A stretch of 64,000 nt of DNA from Melanocharis versteri (taxonomy: Eukaryota > Chordata > Aves > Passeriformes > Melanocharitidae), in assembly GCA_013397845.1 (NCBI GenBank), contig VZTG01008543.1, positions 372,001-436,000 of the forward strand, given 5' to 3'. Under the pieces are notes generated by a model, which was not told the origin of the DNA, ran no database searches, and saw only the letters and a program-made list of their open reading frames with translations. Every line of letters begins with the position of its first letter. Positions within the stretch are counted from its first letter, which is position 1. The position numbers and the translations under genes are program-made. Below are positions 1-13,372 of this stretch, in pieces.

Positions 1-3000
1 CACTTAAGGCTCTTGGGAGGGTCATTTCAAAGACTAGGACTTCTGGCTGTTTGCCTTCGTCTCTGCCTCTATTCCCCCTGCCTGCAACATGAACATTAAT
101 ATAGAGACCATGGCAAAAGAAAATGCATGTCAGGTGTGACATATCAAGTGACACAAAAGTTCAGTCACAAGAAACAAATTTTAAATTGATCAAGTACTCT
201 GAGGCCTTTTAGTAACCCTTTTTGGTGTATTTTGCACAGTTCAGGCCATAGGCATTTTCCAGAGAGTTTCTAGTCTTGCTGCCAATGAGAAGTAAAATGT
301 ACAGTCATAAGGTGTATTCTCTCTAAGCAGTCTTGAATCACAAAATAAAAAGAAATAATCCAATCTTTTTTCACAATAATTTTTCTTTAAGGTTTTTGGT
401 TTTGGTTTTGTTTGTTTGGTGTTTTTTCGGTTTGGTTTTTTTTTTTGTTTGTTTGTTTGTTTGTTTTTTCTCTCTCTTTTGCTTCTGCTTTCTTTACTAT
501 ACCTTCAATGTGGGTTGCACTTAATCTCCTCTGTAAAGCCTCAATAATCCTTACCCTACCTTCCTGGAACACCAAAACCCAGCAGTGTAGTTGATCTGCA
601 GGGCCATTAGAGCTATTCATCACAAATGACTCAGCACACTTTAAACAAGAAGAGAGAACAGATATACATGCCATCCTCAGTCAGATTAAATGCTGGCTGC
701 CCTAATGTTCTGTCTCAGTAATGTAGACCCCATGACCAATTTTCATGATAACACAGAAAAAAAAGTCAGCAGAGGAGAAAACTACAGCAAGGGAAGTGGA
801 TGCTCTGGATTTCTTCAGCTAAATCTTCCTCGTTTAGGAGGGATGATGCTCCTGCCACGGAGCTCCCACTCAGGCTGCAGCTTACCTGTGGAGCAGAGAC
901 AGGGATCACCCTGCCTATAGCTTACCTTCCCTAAAGAGCTATTATTACTACAGAGACGCCTTAGGCTCTGAATATAAAGGTCAGAGCTCTTATCCATAGC
1001 TGGAAGCCTGGACTGCAGGGCAAGGTAGCTGGAAGCTGATCATTGTCTGGGAGCTCTGTGACAGCCAGAGGAAGGATGCCCAGGAGGAAGGGGAAGGGTG
1101 CACTGCCATGTATGTGATTTTGACACTGTGAACTTCAGAAAAAAAGAGGGCAAAACACTCAAAAAGGGCTTTGAACTCATATTTGAGTGTTCTGAAATTT
1201 CTGTGCGAGGGTAGCGCTGTATGTCAAAAATAAATTCCAGCTTTCATGAGCACCCCTTGCTGCTTGGTACATGATGTGTGCAGACTCAAGACGGCCAAAG
1301 AGAATTTCACTTGAATTTCAAATACAAGAGCAGGATTCTCAAAGACATGGTAAAAACAGACAGCTTGAGCTTGTAGTCATTATGAGATATCAGAAGGGGC
1401 ATCTTTTTAAGTAGCAGACCTTCCCCTCCATACTCATGCACCTGTAGCAGGGCCAGGAAAGAGTAGGAAGAAGAACTAGGACAGTGGTTTTGCTGATGAT
1501 CATAGTAGATACAGGTATCTTTGATAACTAAATTCTGCACTTCAAGCCCCTTGGAGTCAGGTAGTTCAGCCACCCTCAGCTCAAGGATGACTTTTACCAT
1601 CAGTGGATTTATTACTGCAACTGTTCCACGTAGTGCCATTGGAGTTTTCCCTTTAAGAATACAGGGAAGGTCACACCTCTAATTGCTAAGGAGAAATAAT
1701 GGCAGGATGAAGTAGCATCACCGTGCTGGTTTTGTCAGCCACCTAGATAATCCCAACCTGTGAACTTCCTGTCCCACCTCCAGGAATGTATGGCTCTGAG
1801 ACAGAAAGCAGGCAGTGAATGCCAAAACAGGCAGGTAATGGCTTGGCAGGGACTTCTTTGGCTTAAGCTTTGAGCCAGAAAATGGACATTTTCATGATAG
1901 CGGCATACATACAGAGGATTCCTTGAGGGAAATAAAGCTTGTTCTCAATCTCTTCACAGGTGACAACCCCATCTGCTTTTTGCTTTCTGCACCACATGCC
2001 TATGTCAGTTGTATCTTCAGAAACTAAAAATTTAATGCAAAAATTGTTTCCTAGATATGAGTGGAGGAAAAAGCAATATGTCCACCATTAAATTAGGAAT
2101 AAACTGATTATAAACTGCATCACAGCAAACATTAATGGTTATGATTTGATGCCACACTGAAAATTGAAATATAAAGAACATATTTAATTTTGGGAACTGA
2201 AGAAAAGAAGCAGGAATGATTCCACTGGAAAAATGTAGTATTATTGTTTTCATCCTTGCTTTCTTTGTACTAGACAGAAATCCGTTAACATCAAGTATGG
2301 CCTATTTCTAATCCCCTTGCTAAGCCCCAACCCTCGACCCAGGAGAATTTGTATTGAAGCAGAAACTTGTCAATCATTTTGGCCAATTAAGCACAATAAT
2401 AAACATGAAGCAAGGAAAGAAATGTAGGCGGTATTGCCAGGATAAGGAGAGCAGTGTCTACACATTTTGAAAGCTTGTCTAGATTATGAGGTTAGCTCAA
2501 TGAAAAATCATCCACAGCTTGTCTCCTAGGTCCAGGGGATATTCCTGATCTATAGCTTATTCATTTCCTGTGCTGATGACACATGCGTTCAGTATGTGGC
2601 AAATGGTAACAGGATTACATTTCACACATATTTCCCTGAGTTTTTGTTTCCTGAGTACTCCTCATGCTTCTGTAGTATGCTTCAGGCTAACAGCAATTCA
2701 AATGATCACTGGGTTTATCTGGGAGCTTGTGAAATAAATCAAGTGCTATTTGCATGCAGCAAGCTTACTAGATATGCTGGTAACAACGGTCTCGGTGATG
2801 CTCTTAGCTGACAAGGAGGCAGCTAAGAAATTCCTGTTTGATTTTTAGCCGTTCTCTAAGCTTATCTTGTAAATGGTAACACATTTTTGTTTGACATCTA
2901 AAAGAACAATGTCACTGATTTGCAGAGGGCATCAAAAGTTCTACTGAATTTTTATAGTTTTTATTGATGGCCTGGTTTTCCTGCCTTTGCCTGCTCAGTG

Positions 3001-3513
3001 ACCCTTCCACATTAATTAAATGGACCTGCAGCAGGGATTTATACCGAGCTCTACAGGTAAAGCAAACGACAGGAAACAGAAGCTGTGCAAATTGCCTCTG
3101 AAGGCAACGTACAGAACGCACTAAAATGTACGGGCTTCTGTTGCCATGCAATTAGGGAAGGACAGGTGAATTCTGAATAAATTTAGTAGCCATAAAATGT
3201 AAAACCATCCTGAGATTATCTGAAGGCCTCGGCTCTCTCTCTCTAGCAGTAGCCCAGCTCTGAGATGATCAGAATTCTGGGTGGAAAGGCCCATGTGCAG
3301 TGTGTACACATCCGTGGTGTCTCTTGGGGGTCAGAAAGAATGCGGGAGAAAACAGGGGAAGTCTGGCTTGCTGCCAGCTCACATTTTCATTTTGAACGAA
3401 TGTGTGTAAAGAGTTTAGACGAAGTCCCTGAAGACAGTGTTTATCTGCTCAGCTTCAAAGAAAGCCGCCACAGGAGGACTGTGATGAAATCTGGTGCAAT
3501 TATCCCTTTCAAA
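1..3513. other. Noncoding unique DNA, no gene recognised
   Basis: Apart from the T-rich tract at 394-480, I see no exon-like, RNA-like or transposon-like sequence here. Open frames are short (at most about 110 codons), overlap on both strands, and show no protein family resemblance. Composition is moderately AT-rich with few CpGs, as expected for vertebrate intergenic or intronic DNA. Confidence 0.7.
394..480. repeat. T-rich / (TTTG)n low-complexity tract
   Basis: The tract is a run of T with regularly spaced G. It includes consecutive TTTG units at about 446-464 and ends in a TC-rich tail. It generates spurious Phe/Val/Cys-rich frames on the + strand and Lys/Asn/Gln-rich frames on the minus strand, which are not genes. 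No LINE or SINE body is visible on either side. Confidence 0.9.
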
Positions 3514-3552
3514 GGAAAAAAAAAACCAAAAAAACAAAACCAATCAAAAAAA
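3514..3552. repeat. A-rich low-complexity tract
   Basis: A-rich sequence with scattered C (AAAAACCAAAAAAAC-type), followed by a short TATATAA / ATATATATAA stretch. There is no retrotransposon body immediately upstream that would make this a poly(A) tail, so it is treated as simple low-complexity DNA. Confidence 0.85.
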
Positions 3553-5658
3553 GTATATAATGCATATATATAACTTTTTCCTGCTGGAAAAGACTGACAG
3601 ATAGGTGAGTTTGGGCCTGAACAGTCTTTTTATTGAGGCATAATAAGGCACTTATCATTTCCACTTAGGGGAACCCTGATCTCTGCTTTCTAACCATAAT
3701 TGGTGGGGGGAGGAGCCATTTCATTTGAGAAGTTGATCTGCACTCCCCCAGCCACAGGTCTTGACATATATTTGTGCAGGCTGGTTGTAGACTAGCTCTC
3801 ATCCATGAATTATGCTTTTATTTTCCTTTTATCATTCCCTTTGGTCGAAACAGGGTATATAAACACCATATCACCCAAACACTGAGATGGTGGAAAACAG
3901 GTTAGGAAAACTATGCAGGCAAATCCCTTCCATTCTCTCCCTGTCTCCCCAGAAAAATAGCCCCTTTCTGGTTATTCATCCTAAAGTCACCAACGTTTAA
4001 GCTAGTGGCTGGCAGGTACTAAATAATCAGAGGAACGGGAAAGAAACTTTTGGGGATACCAAGTTCCTCCAGCAGGCTGAAAAGTACTGTTGTTCTTTGT
4101 GATGGTCGCGAGCATGTCTGAGGTTTTTTGAGCTCTGCAAAGGGCAATCTTCATAGCTCACACAACACCCAGTTGAAGCAGATTATACTAAATCAGAAAG
4201 GATTTATTTATTTTTAACCTTTCTAGCTGTACCATCAGTGATGCTGACATTATGCCATTAACTTACTCTTCACATTTTAATATTGACTATATATGCACCC
4301 TTTGCATAGCTGTTCAATCTAATCTACATTTGCTTCCAGCCCTTTTTTCTCCCTTCTATCTTGATCTAGCTGGCAAATCAATGAGGCTGCTCTTTAGATT
4401 CAGAGTCTTTGGAGATTAGCATGACTGAAGAAAAGATTGTATTAAAAGGGAGGGGGGAATCATTGCACTTTTACAGTGGAGAACTGCCAAGGAGTGAGCA
4501 CAAATAATACAGGAAACCTTGGGATTTGCCTACACTGCAACTGGCAGTAATACCGACTTTTGAGTAGGTTTAACCTGAGCTGGCTAATTATGCTTAAGGT
4601 TTTGCACCGTGCACTTCACCTGGGCTTCACAAGCTAAGCAAGGATGCTGAGAACATTCACACCAGCTGAGGTAACCATCAGCAAGGCTGCTACTGCTGGC
4701 AGCAAAAATAGCCAGTTTGAGTTACTTGGCATGCACCAGCAAAGAGAGTTCCCACAGGCAGACGAGGGCACAGCCAGCACTTACCTGCTTAAGAAAAACA
4801 GCACAAACCCTTCACCAGCTTACTGTAGGTGGATGAGCTATGTACAGTTCAGCCTGGGGAGGGTTTTTGTGCTCTGCAGCCAGACTCTCCAGAACTAGAG
4901 CTAAAATCCACCAGTACTGTCTTTCCTTTTGGTTCAGACAAAAGCAAGAGCTTCAGCTTTCCATGTTATGAGCCCCCTAACCTTTGGCTGTACAAATGTG
5001 TACTTAGCATGCATGTGTTAACATAAAATTCTCTCAGGGCCTTAACCAAAGGCCACTGTAATCAATGTAAAGAATAGGAGCAAAGTAAGCAGGTCTTCAT
5101 CTTCCAGGGATCTTTCAGTGGAAGTTGGGTTACTGTTTATTTAAGGTCAATGTGAACTATGTTTTACTTAAGTTGAACCAACTTCTCTAGTTAGGAAGTA
5201 ACAAAGTTGTCATCAAAACCAGTCACTTTTGACTCACCACCTAAAACGATCAGTCATACACCTAGAGCCTTGTCAACCAGATGAAGCTGCCTTTTGGCTG
5301 AGGCTACAGATGGCCTTAAAAAGATGTCTAATCTTGGAATCAAAAGTTTCAACTAGATATCTACCTTCAAGTGGTACAGCTACAGAAGAGTCCTGATACA
5401 CACTCAGAATCCGTGTGGGAAAGGTTTCCTCATGTATCTGGAAAATGCCTAGCACAACAGCCACTGATGCTGACTGAGGCCTCACCCCTGAGCTCTCCCT
5501 CAGTGCCAGTGGATGCATTTCCCAGTGTGGATCCACAGAACAATAGTGAATGGGAGCAGACGTGGAAGTACAGCCCCTGCACCCTTAAGGGACATGACTC
5601 CTCCTGACAGTCAGGGTTGGTGAGCTTGGGAGCGCTCTCAGTCTGGCTTCACTGGGCG
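3553..5658. other. Noncoding unique DNA
   Basis: No gene, RNA or mobile element recognised. The short frames on both strands overlap each other and carry no recognisable domain. Confidence 0.65.
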
Positions 5659-5702
5659 TCCAGATGTGGAAACACATGCATCCAGATGTGGAAACACGTG
5701 CA
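5659..5702 (+). repeat. 22-bp tandem duplication (two copies)
   Basis: The unit TCCAGATGTGGAAACACATG+CA at 5659-5680 is repeated at 5681-5702 with a single A-to-G change (ACATG to ACGTG). A further TC follows before similarity ends. The near identity points to a fairly recent slippage-type duplication. It has no evident function. Confidence 0.95.
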
Positions 5703-8700
5703 TCGTGGCCTTCCAACTGCCTGCAGACCAAAGCTCCCCTCCGCAGGAAACCAGAAGTTGTGAGATATATGGCACACACCAATCAGACACCCAAACACCT
5801 GCAGGCAGGATATGCCCAAGATGCACGGTGTGGGTAGGAAGTGAGGAGATCTTCATGTCTCTCAGCCTTGACACACACACTAAGCCTATCTGGGACCACC
5901 AAGCCCCAAAGGGTAGGGAAATTTAACTCTGTTTCTGATGCTTTATACTTTTCTGTTAATTCCAAACTTTCATCATGAGTAAAGATCCTTCTCTTTTGCC
6001 GGCTCATTCTATAACCCTTCTCGTAAGCTGCACAGTTGGATAGAGTTTGGTGGTATGAGCTACAAACAGTTTCAATGGCAAAGGGAAGAAAATGGTTACC
6101 TCACTGTGATGCAATAGCTCAGAAGCAGGGATGCTTTCTTGTGTTGCACTGGCAAGAACTGCTTTTATAGTGCTGTCCATGATTTTACTTTCGAAAGATG
6201 TGCCCTGAACATGTATGGACTAAAAAGCAAGTGAAAATGGCTCTGAAATTAGATAATGCAAGCTTTGGGAAAAAGGCGTAGAGAATAAATAACTGGGGTT
6301 GTATTCCTAGTATTATCCCTCATAATTTAAACAAGATAAAAATGCCTATGATAGACGTTTTGCTTCATACACTGGGTACAATCCACTATCACCCAGTACC
6401 ATTATCCGAGTATCCAAGATACATCACCCAGTATCCATATCCTCTCAAGGGGCTAGATTTATGAAAGCATGGTAAAATGGTTCTTATTTGAGAGCAGGAT
6501 ACCAGTTATGCTCCTACTGATGTACAGGATTATTCTGGAGGCTGTACTTACTAGATTGACAAATTCAAGTTTTTCAGTCTTAGCTACCCCACACTTTGCC
6601 TACAGCACCACACCCACCCATCCTATTCTCCTTCTGTTGTCGAGTGGAGCAGAAGGGATCCAGAGAAACTGTAGCTGGGGTTACCTGGTTCTGGTGTTCA
6701 TAGCTCAACATTTAGTGCAGCTCTCGATGGCTCTGGGCCATCTATATTCCCCTAAACACAACGTATACACCAGTAAACAGAGATTAGATTTCCTTAAAGG
6801 GTAATCCTTTTTCGACCAGAACATCGTGAACTGGTACTTGTTAACACAAGCTCTCCTAGCTTCCCAGGCCAACACCAGTAAGTCAGGCCCATTTCCCACT
6901 GCACAGGGCCCACCCTTTCCCCCTCTTCTGATACTCTCACCTCTTTCCTGTACAGTAAAATTAAGATGTCCCAATCCTCAGAATATTTCCGTGTTTTTGT
7001 TGATGCACCACCTCTCTCCTTTACTCCATCATGAATCAGAAGTGCAGCCACCTAGTCATCCAGCGTAACCTTTCAGCATTCCTGAGCTCAAGAAAAGGCA
7101 GCTGCCTTCTTCCACCCCGTTACAGGAGTCTCAAATACAAGCAGTAATTATCCTCTGGAAGTGCCCACATTTTTTGCCTTGATAAGAGTGGGCTATGTGC
7201 CATGTTTTTGGATTCCTGAAGCTCGAGGAAGTAGACTTCATCCTTTGATATTATGATTTAAAGATAAAATGTAAGGGTGCTGACTATTGTTAGTCTGTAA
7301 AAATGTCCAAGAAACCTGCAGTTTGTTCTTAAGATACATTTTCACATTTGAAAGCTCAATGTTATTTTGCTCTTTTATACCCAATTATGCATAAATCAAT
7401 GTCATTGGTGCCTTAGCACATAACTTTTCCCTAGTAGATTAACATGGGTTTCTTTTAATAATTGAAAAATATTTAATTTAATAAGTACTTCATTTGCAGT
7501 GATAACTTCCTTTATCTATTCTGTAAGTCATCCAAACAAGCTCTTTTGTTATAGGGCTAATTTTTTTTAAAATAAGATTCATATGAATTTTGATTTGTGC
7601 CCCATCTGCCTCTGGAAACAATCCACAGACAGTTATTTATATTTGGAAACTTGCTTGAGCTGTCTAGTGAATATTTCATGGCACCCACAAGACGACGGCT
7701 TCTGAAAGTCATTGGCACTGGTAGACACTGAGTGTATGATGTTTTTTGGTGAGAGACAGATGAGTAAATGGTTCTCGAGAAAGCTGAGAGAAATTTAAAA
7801 ACAAAACTTGGAAGAAAAATAGCTTCTAGAGGGATCAATCTGGGACAGTATTAATGGATATATTATCTTTGCAGAACCTTTTTTATCATATATTCCAGCT
7901 GGGGGTCCTCTAATATTTTTGAAGTAATTTTTTTTTTCCTAAGAATGTCATACTTCAGAGGAATGGGCAAATACTACAGCTGAGGGTGTGTCTTTCAAAA
8001 AAATACTTGCAGAACAGGGCATGCTGACAATACATGAAAACCATGGCTGGACATCAACCGATTAAAGGGACAACTCTTTCCTACACCTCTAGAAATGAAG
8101 TTCAAGCTAAATAGACCTTTTTCAGGCACATGATACTGATAATGCTCTTCTAGCAGCATTCAAATAAATTAATATAGAGCAAGAAACTCATTGAGCTTCT
8201 TCCAGTTGACACCCATGTTCCACCAGAATCACTGTTCCATGGAATATCCATGTTGAGTGTGACTGATGTTTTCCTTTACAGCAATGAAAAATAAATATTT
8301 TTAAATAGGCTTTTGTTAGCCCTTGCAGCCATGCAGATAGGACCATACAAAATACTGAATGGCTCTACAAAGGTCAGAAGCTCCCTTTTTTTGGCTTTAG
8401 CTTGTAATAGAGGAACTAGGAGGAAATAAAAAAGATGATAACTGTCAGACTGATAAAAGGGAAAATTCCTATATTTGCTGACCTTAGCAATACTGAGGCA
8501 AGAAAAGAAAAAAGGCCTATGGAAAGGATTTAGTCATATCTAAGAATAATAAAAAGATTCACTGTCATATTACTCATGGGATGACTTCCTAAAGAAAATC
8601 CTTGTTCCTGTGTTAGGCCCTAAGCAACTTCCAGCTTCCCTGGGTTACGGATAAACGTCCCTCAAAGCTAATGGATTGGGTATTTATTTTTAAGTGGTGT

Positions 8701-11700
8701 AACTTTCAGTGAACACTCTAATGCTGTCTGCTATTAAGTACCCCAAATGGATTTCTTTGGAACAAATATGAAAATATTTGGAGTGGAGTCTTTGCCATGC
8801 TTAGTCTATAGACCTTTGTGTCTGAGGCAGATCTGTAATCATCCTTGACAAAATGTTCACTGGAAAAAAAAAAGTGCCTGATTTGCTGCATCTTTATTGA
8901 ACACATTTACACATGACCATGCTCTCATTCTGGATTCTGCAGTAGATGGGATGTTGGTAAGTGTTAATGGTGGTTGTTAATAAGCCAACATGCAAGAGAT
9001 GTTTTCTTCAGCTTTTTGGATCCAGAATCACAGTTGCCAGTACTGTCAGAAGTGGTAGGAAAGGGCCTTGATGGGCTAACAGGATTTTCATCTCCATGTC
9101 TTTTTACTTTTTTACAGCTGGTGAAGACAGCCTGAAGAAAAATCTGTGGGAGGTTTATTTTGTCACTGACTGTGTTGTGTCTATTTCTTCCAAAATTTGG
9201 AAAACTTCAGTTTGCAGCATCTTTCACTAGAAGTAACTTAATGCCAGAGTTTAAACAACATGGAAACATTTTACTGGGATCCTTATTCGTATTCTTATCT
9301 ATGACTCTCGGCTTGCATTTCCTAGCTACATGGATACTTGCATTTTTCATGTATTACACAGACTTCATACCTTTTGAATATGAACAAGAAATTGGCAAAA
9401 CCTCCCATCTCCTAAGACAAAATTCAAGTGTTCCCTTGAAGAAAAAAACCCCCTGCATTCCAACTTTTAAGTCTAAAATTTCTTTGTGTACTTCCAACGG
9501 ACTATTTATTTTACTGTCATGTGGATAACAAGTGAAGCAGAAAAGATCCCCCATCTAGGAAATGATGACAAAAATTTTGAAGGCATTAAAGAATACTGAA
9601 ACACACATTATTGTGGTAAGACTGAAAAACTAGTCAATGCCTTCAATCCCAGAGCAGTATGGACTTGTACAGGCTCATTCTACACCTAAGGATATATAGC
9701 ATAAGTGCCACAATGAATGCTTTGTGTTGAGAAACTTGGAAAAGCAGCACCCATGTTGTTAATCACATCCAGACATCTCCAGCACCTGTGGGCTCTGTGA
9801 TGTCCAAACTAGGGGCCTTGTAGGTGCACAGGGAGAATTCTACCCCTCCGAGTCTGAGATGTGCAGAAGATTGAGCAGGAAACCTTTTAAGAAAGACAAC
9901 AAAGGCAAAGCTAAGGTGTATCTTAAATCTTGGTGCTTCCTGAGATTTATGTGTGGCTTCATTCATGATTTACAGCTCTTAACTCTCAGTCGTGAAAATC
10001 ATAATTTTTCTCTCTTGTATTCAAGGAGGATAGACAGGATGGCCTGTAGTGAAGGACTTATCATGCTGGGAGCTTAAAGAGCAGTTCCCACATTACAAAC
10101 TGGCAGAAGGGTTAAACAGAGGAACATTTCACATGGCACAGCTGTAGGGTAGGTGACAAACTGCAGCACCGTCAAAAGAGGTGTACTTGTACCTGTGGTC
10201 ACAGGCAAAACTCCAGTGCTACGTTAATGTCAGGTAATTCTGGGGCTTTGTTGTAGAGAAAGCCCTCAGCCTCTCAGCTGATCCCACCCTTCACACAAGT
10301 GGTTCTGGCAGAAAGACCCTTGACTTGCAAGAAGCCTTTAAAGCTGTCAACTGAGAGAAACACCGTACTGCCTTACTGAAAATTCAAGGGTCTGGCTGTC
10401 ACTAATGGCTATTCAGAGTTTAGGTAACAGACAGCTCCAAGGGCAAAGGAAGGGAAAAGGTCCCTTAGAAATCAGACACTTACAGTGCTGAGCATGGACG
10501 CTGCTCCACAGTGTGCTGACCCCCATGCACAGACCCATGCAGGAATGCAATCACAGCTGTGCACTCTCTGTTTCTGGGCTTCTCAGGTAAGCTAGGCAAA
10601 GTGTACAAATCAAACTGTAGGCAGAAGATGTCTATTAAAATCTTCCACATGGAAGAACCATAATTGCCTTTTACACACATGAGCAGGGGCTTGGAGAGAC
10701 GGGTGCTTTCTCTCAAGGCTTTCAGTTTAACAAAGGATGTGCCTGGAGGATAGTGAGTGAATGATAAAAACTGGGAAGGGAGAAACATGCACTCCTTGGC
10801 TGGGAAGTTATCAAACTTGTAGAGCCTAGGGGCTCTCTTCAGATGCATGAGCAGCTCCTGCTGAAGACAAGGGAAATGGTGTATCGGTGTCTGTGAACAG
10901 AAGTTGATCCTGGCCCCAGGTACTTTAGAAAGAAGTGTTTTCTTGCCTCTCTCTAAAGAGAAGGTACTTCATTCCTCTTTCAAAAGCAAAAGGTAAACAC
11001 CATCAAACATGTTATTACAGACAGCCTTGGTGCGGTCTCTCCACCCCCTAGCTTTCCTCTCCCTATGCCTTGGTTATCTAAAGAGAAAGTTAGATGTAGT
11101 ACACAACTTTAAAGTAACCTTATATGGCAATTTTGCAGCAACAGTAAAAAGTGATCAGTTTCTCTGTCAGACAGCCAAACAACACTTCTGTACTTTTTGC
11201 GCCGACTTCCAATCTTACAAACATTTGGTCAAAAAGCGTGTTTCTGTGACAGTCCTCTTCTCAGCTATGATATCTGCAGTTTAGAACACTCTTTTTGAGT
11301 GAAAAACAGACAAAAGCCATCCCTGATTAAAAAAGGAACAATGAGAAAATCCCAGGGAAGGTATTCAAGCCAATCTTTGCAGCATATCAAGGCTAATTCA
11401 GGTCCTGCAGATTCAAAGCAGACAATGTGTGCTCTACATGCTTAGTACAGGAGCAAGGTGAGTGAGAATAAACAGGCTAGGCCCAAAATGCTCACAAAGG
11501 TTCCACTAACACCACCATGTATTTAGGCATGGAAATGTGGCCTTCCTCCTTTGCCTTGGCTCTGGCATGATGCCGTGATGGGAGAAGGAGGGCAGTGACC
11601 CTACTGTGTGGTAGGAAAGGAACCCAGCGCAAACCAAAGCACTACACAGGATGCCAGTGCATTGAGAGACCCTTACATAAGGGCAAGAGTTAATTTTTTA

Positions 11701-13246
11701 AACTCAGATGCTTCTTGCCTTCATGAAAAGAACATCTTAGTCACAAAACCTTCCTGCCAAGAAGTTGCAGACGTTCTCTCTTTGCATGCACTAGAGAAAT
11801 GAGAGATAGTGGAATTGTAGCGCAGACCTTGGTGTGCAGTCCTACACAGCCAGATTTTATTCATGGACTTCATTTTTGTCCTGAAGAAAGGTTACACGTC
11901 AATTACTGTGTACAGTGCACTTCATTGAGAGATTACTGAACACTATCAATGAGGCTATAATAGAAGTCTATACCGCAACAGGAAAATCCAGCAGTTTGAC
12001 TTAGCTGATGGATGCGTCATCCGTTCCCAATATCCTGACTGCTATTAGAAATGAAAATGTCTCTTCCTTTAACTGCTTTGGACGTCTCATCTGTTCTTCT
12101 GGGTGAATGTACCATTAAATGTCAGTCTATAGATGTGTCATTTTGGGGAGGGTGAGTAATAAGCGAAATTGTTCCTATCTGAGTGAGACACACAAATCCG
12201 AACACAGGGACATCGATAAATGGCTCTGGAGTCATAAAGACCAAGCAGCTGTAATGCCTCTTGACATTGCAGGGTGCAGCACTTCCACAGTCTCTGGGGG
12301 GGTTAACTGTTCAAGGATGGAGCACACCTTGGTATGGGATTGTTGGCAGAAGGATTGAAAGTGGCCTTAATTTTCTGAACTAAGTGTTGGTAAAGGGAGG
12401 TTGCTTTACTGTGTTTCACAATAGGCCTTCCTGGACTCTTATGCCTTCAAATCCCTGCAAACTACAGATGGTTTGGGGAGTTTTTCTGGCAGGAGATACT
12501 GTCAGGACAGGAAAAAAAATGAATTAATGGCACAGAGACTTCTGGTCTGACTGGTCAGCACAATGTGTCTGGAGTGGGAAGAACTGCAATATTTTTCTCC
12601 TTAAACGAGCGATGCAAATATGAGGAGGGTACATCAGGATTCCTGGGGCATTTTTAATGATATCACAAGAGATTGTTTAACCTCAAGAGGTTAACATTTA
12701 ATAACTAGGTTTGAACCTGCTGTTATCAGACTTGTCAGTCTTCTACCACCAAAGAAATATTAAACATCTGTAGAGGCCACAAACTGGGGGGAAAAAAAGT
12801 TATGCCTCAAACACTGGGTAAAAAAAAGTGTAAGGGAAAACATTTTCAGAAGTATCCTGGGATCATTTGAAACTGAAGTGTTTGTAAATTAAGGTTGATA
12901 CCCAAAAATGAATGCCTAGTGGGATTAAAAATATCTACTGGAACTCTTGTAGATGATGTGAGGTATGGATTTAAAAAACCCTTTTTCAGTCTAGTCTAAA
13001 GTTATTTACACATCTTGAAGATTTTTGGCCTTAAGCAGCTATCTCCTTTTTCTCATCTAAATTCACTCAAGTCCTTGGGCATCTGAGGGAGGCTGAGTCT
13101 TCTATATAACTAAGGTGCCTTTAAAAATTTGCAGGAATTGCTTTTGCTCTGACATGGTTTGAAAGTAAATCGAAATTCACTGTACACTGACATTAAACTA
13201 ACAGAAAGGAAAGCAGCAGCATGCAGGAAAATGGTGTGGCAAGAGT
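5703..13246. other. Noncoding unique DNA
   Basis: About 7.5 kb without a recognisable gene or interspersed repeat. A small imperfect tandem motif (6388-6442) is listed separately. The 122-codon frames at 9160-9528 (+) and 10480-10848 (minus) show no domain, signal or family resemblance and are treated as chance frames. Confidence 0.65.
6388..6442 (+). repeat. Imperfect 35-bp-period duplication
   Basis: ATCACCCAGTACCATTATCC at 6388-6407 recurs as ATCACCCAGTATCCATATCC at 6423-6442, an offset of 35 bp. The interval also holds two further TATCC-like words. It is a weak, short tandem structure, probably slippage. Confidence 0.55.
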
Positions 13247-13372
13247 ATTTGCATGAGTCTTCGGTGTACGTGCAGAACAGTCAGTGGTACATTAAGGGTT
13301 AAAACAGAAACTGGTGTATAAAAATCACAGCGCTGGACGAGGAAGCACCTGAAAAATAGACCCAAAAATAAA
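13247..13372 (+). promoter_or_regulatory. Promoter-like motif cluster (octamer, TATA, AATAAA)
   Basis: A perfect octamer ATTTGCAT lies at 13247-13254. A TATA-like GTATAAAAAT follows at about 13316, and AAAAATAAAG about 50 bp further on. A GC-richer, mildly CpG-enriched segment (about 13.43-13.62 kb) lies downstream. The order octamer-TATA-AATAAA is seen in some promoters and in retroviral-type LTRs, but I find no convincing LTR ends or target duplications. This may be a lncRNA promoter, a decayed LTR or chance. Each motif is common, so confidence is low. Confidence 0.2.

Noticed and set aside
5465..5495. TGAGGCCTCACCCCTGAG resembling an antisense CR1 word
   Set aside because: It is an isolated short match without the flanking CR1 blocks seen at 18.0 and 42.2 kb.
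9160..9528. 122-codon frame with a hydrophobic stretch (LLGSLFVFLSMTLGLHFLATWILAFFMYY)
   Set aside because: It looks like a membrane segment, but T-rich DNA gives such stretches by chance. No family resemblance and no supporting exon signals.
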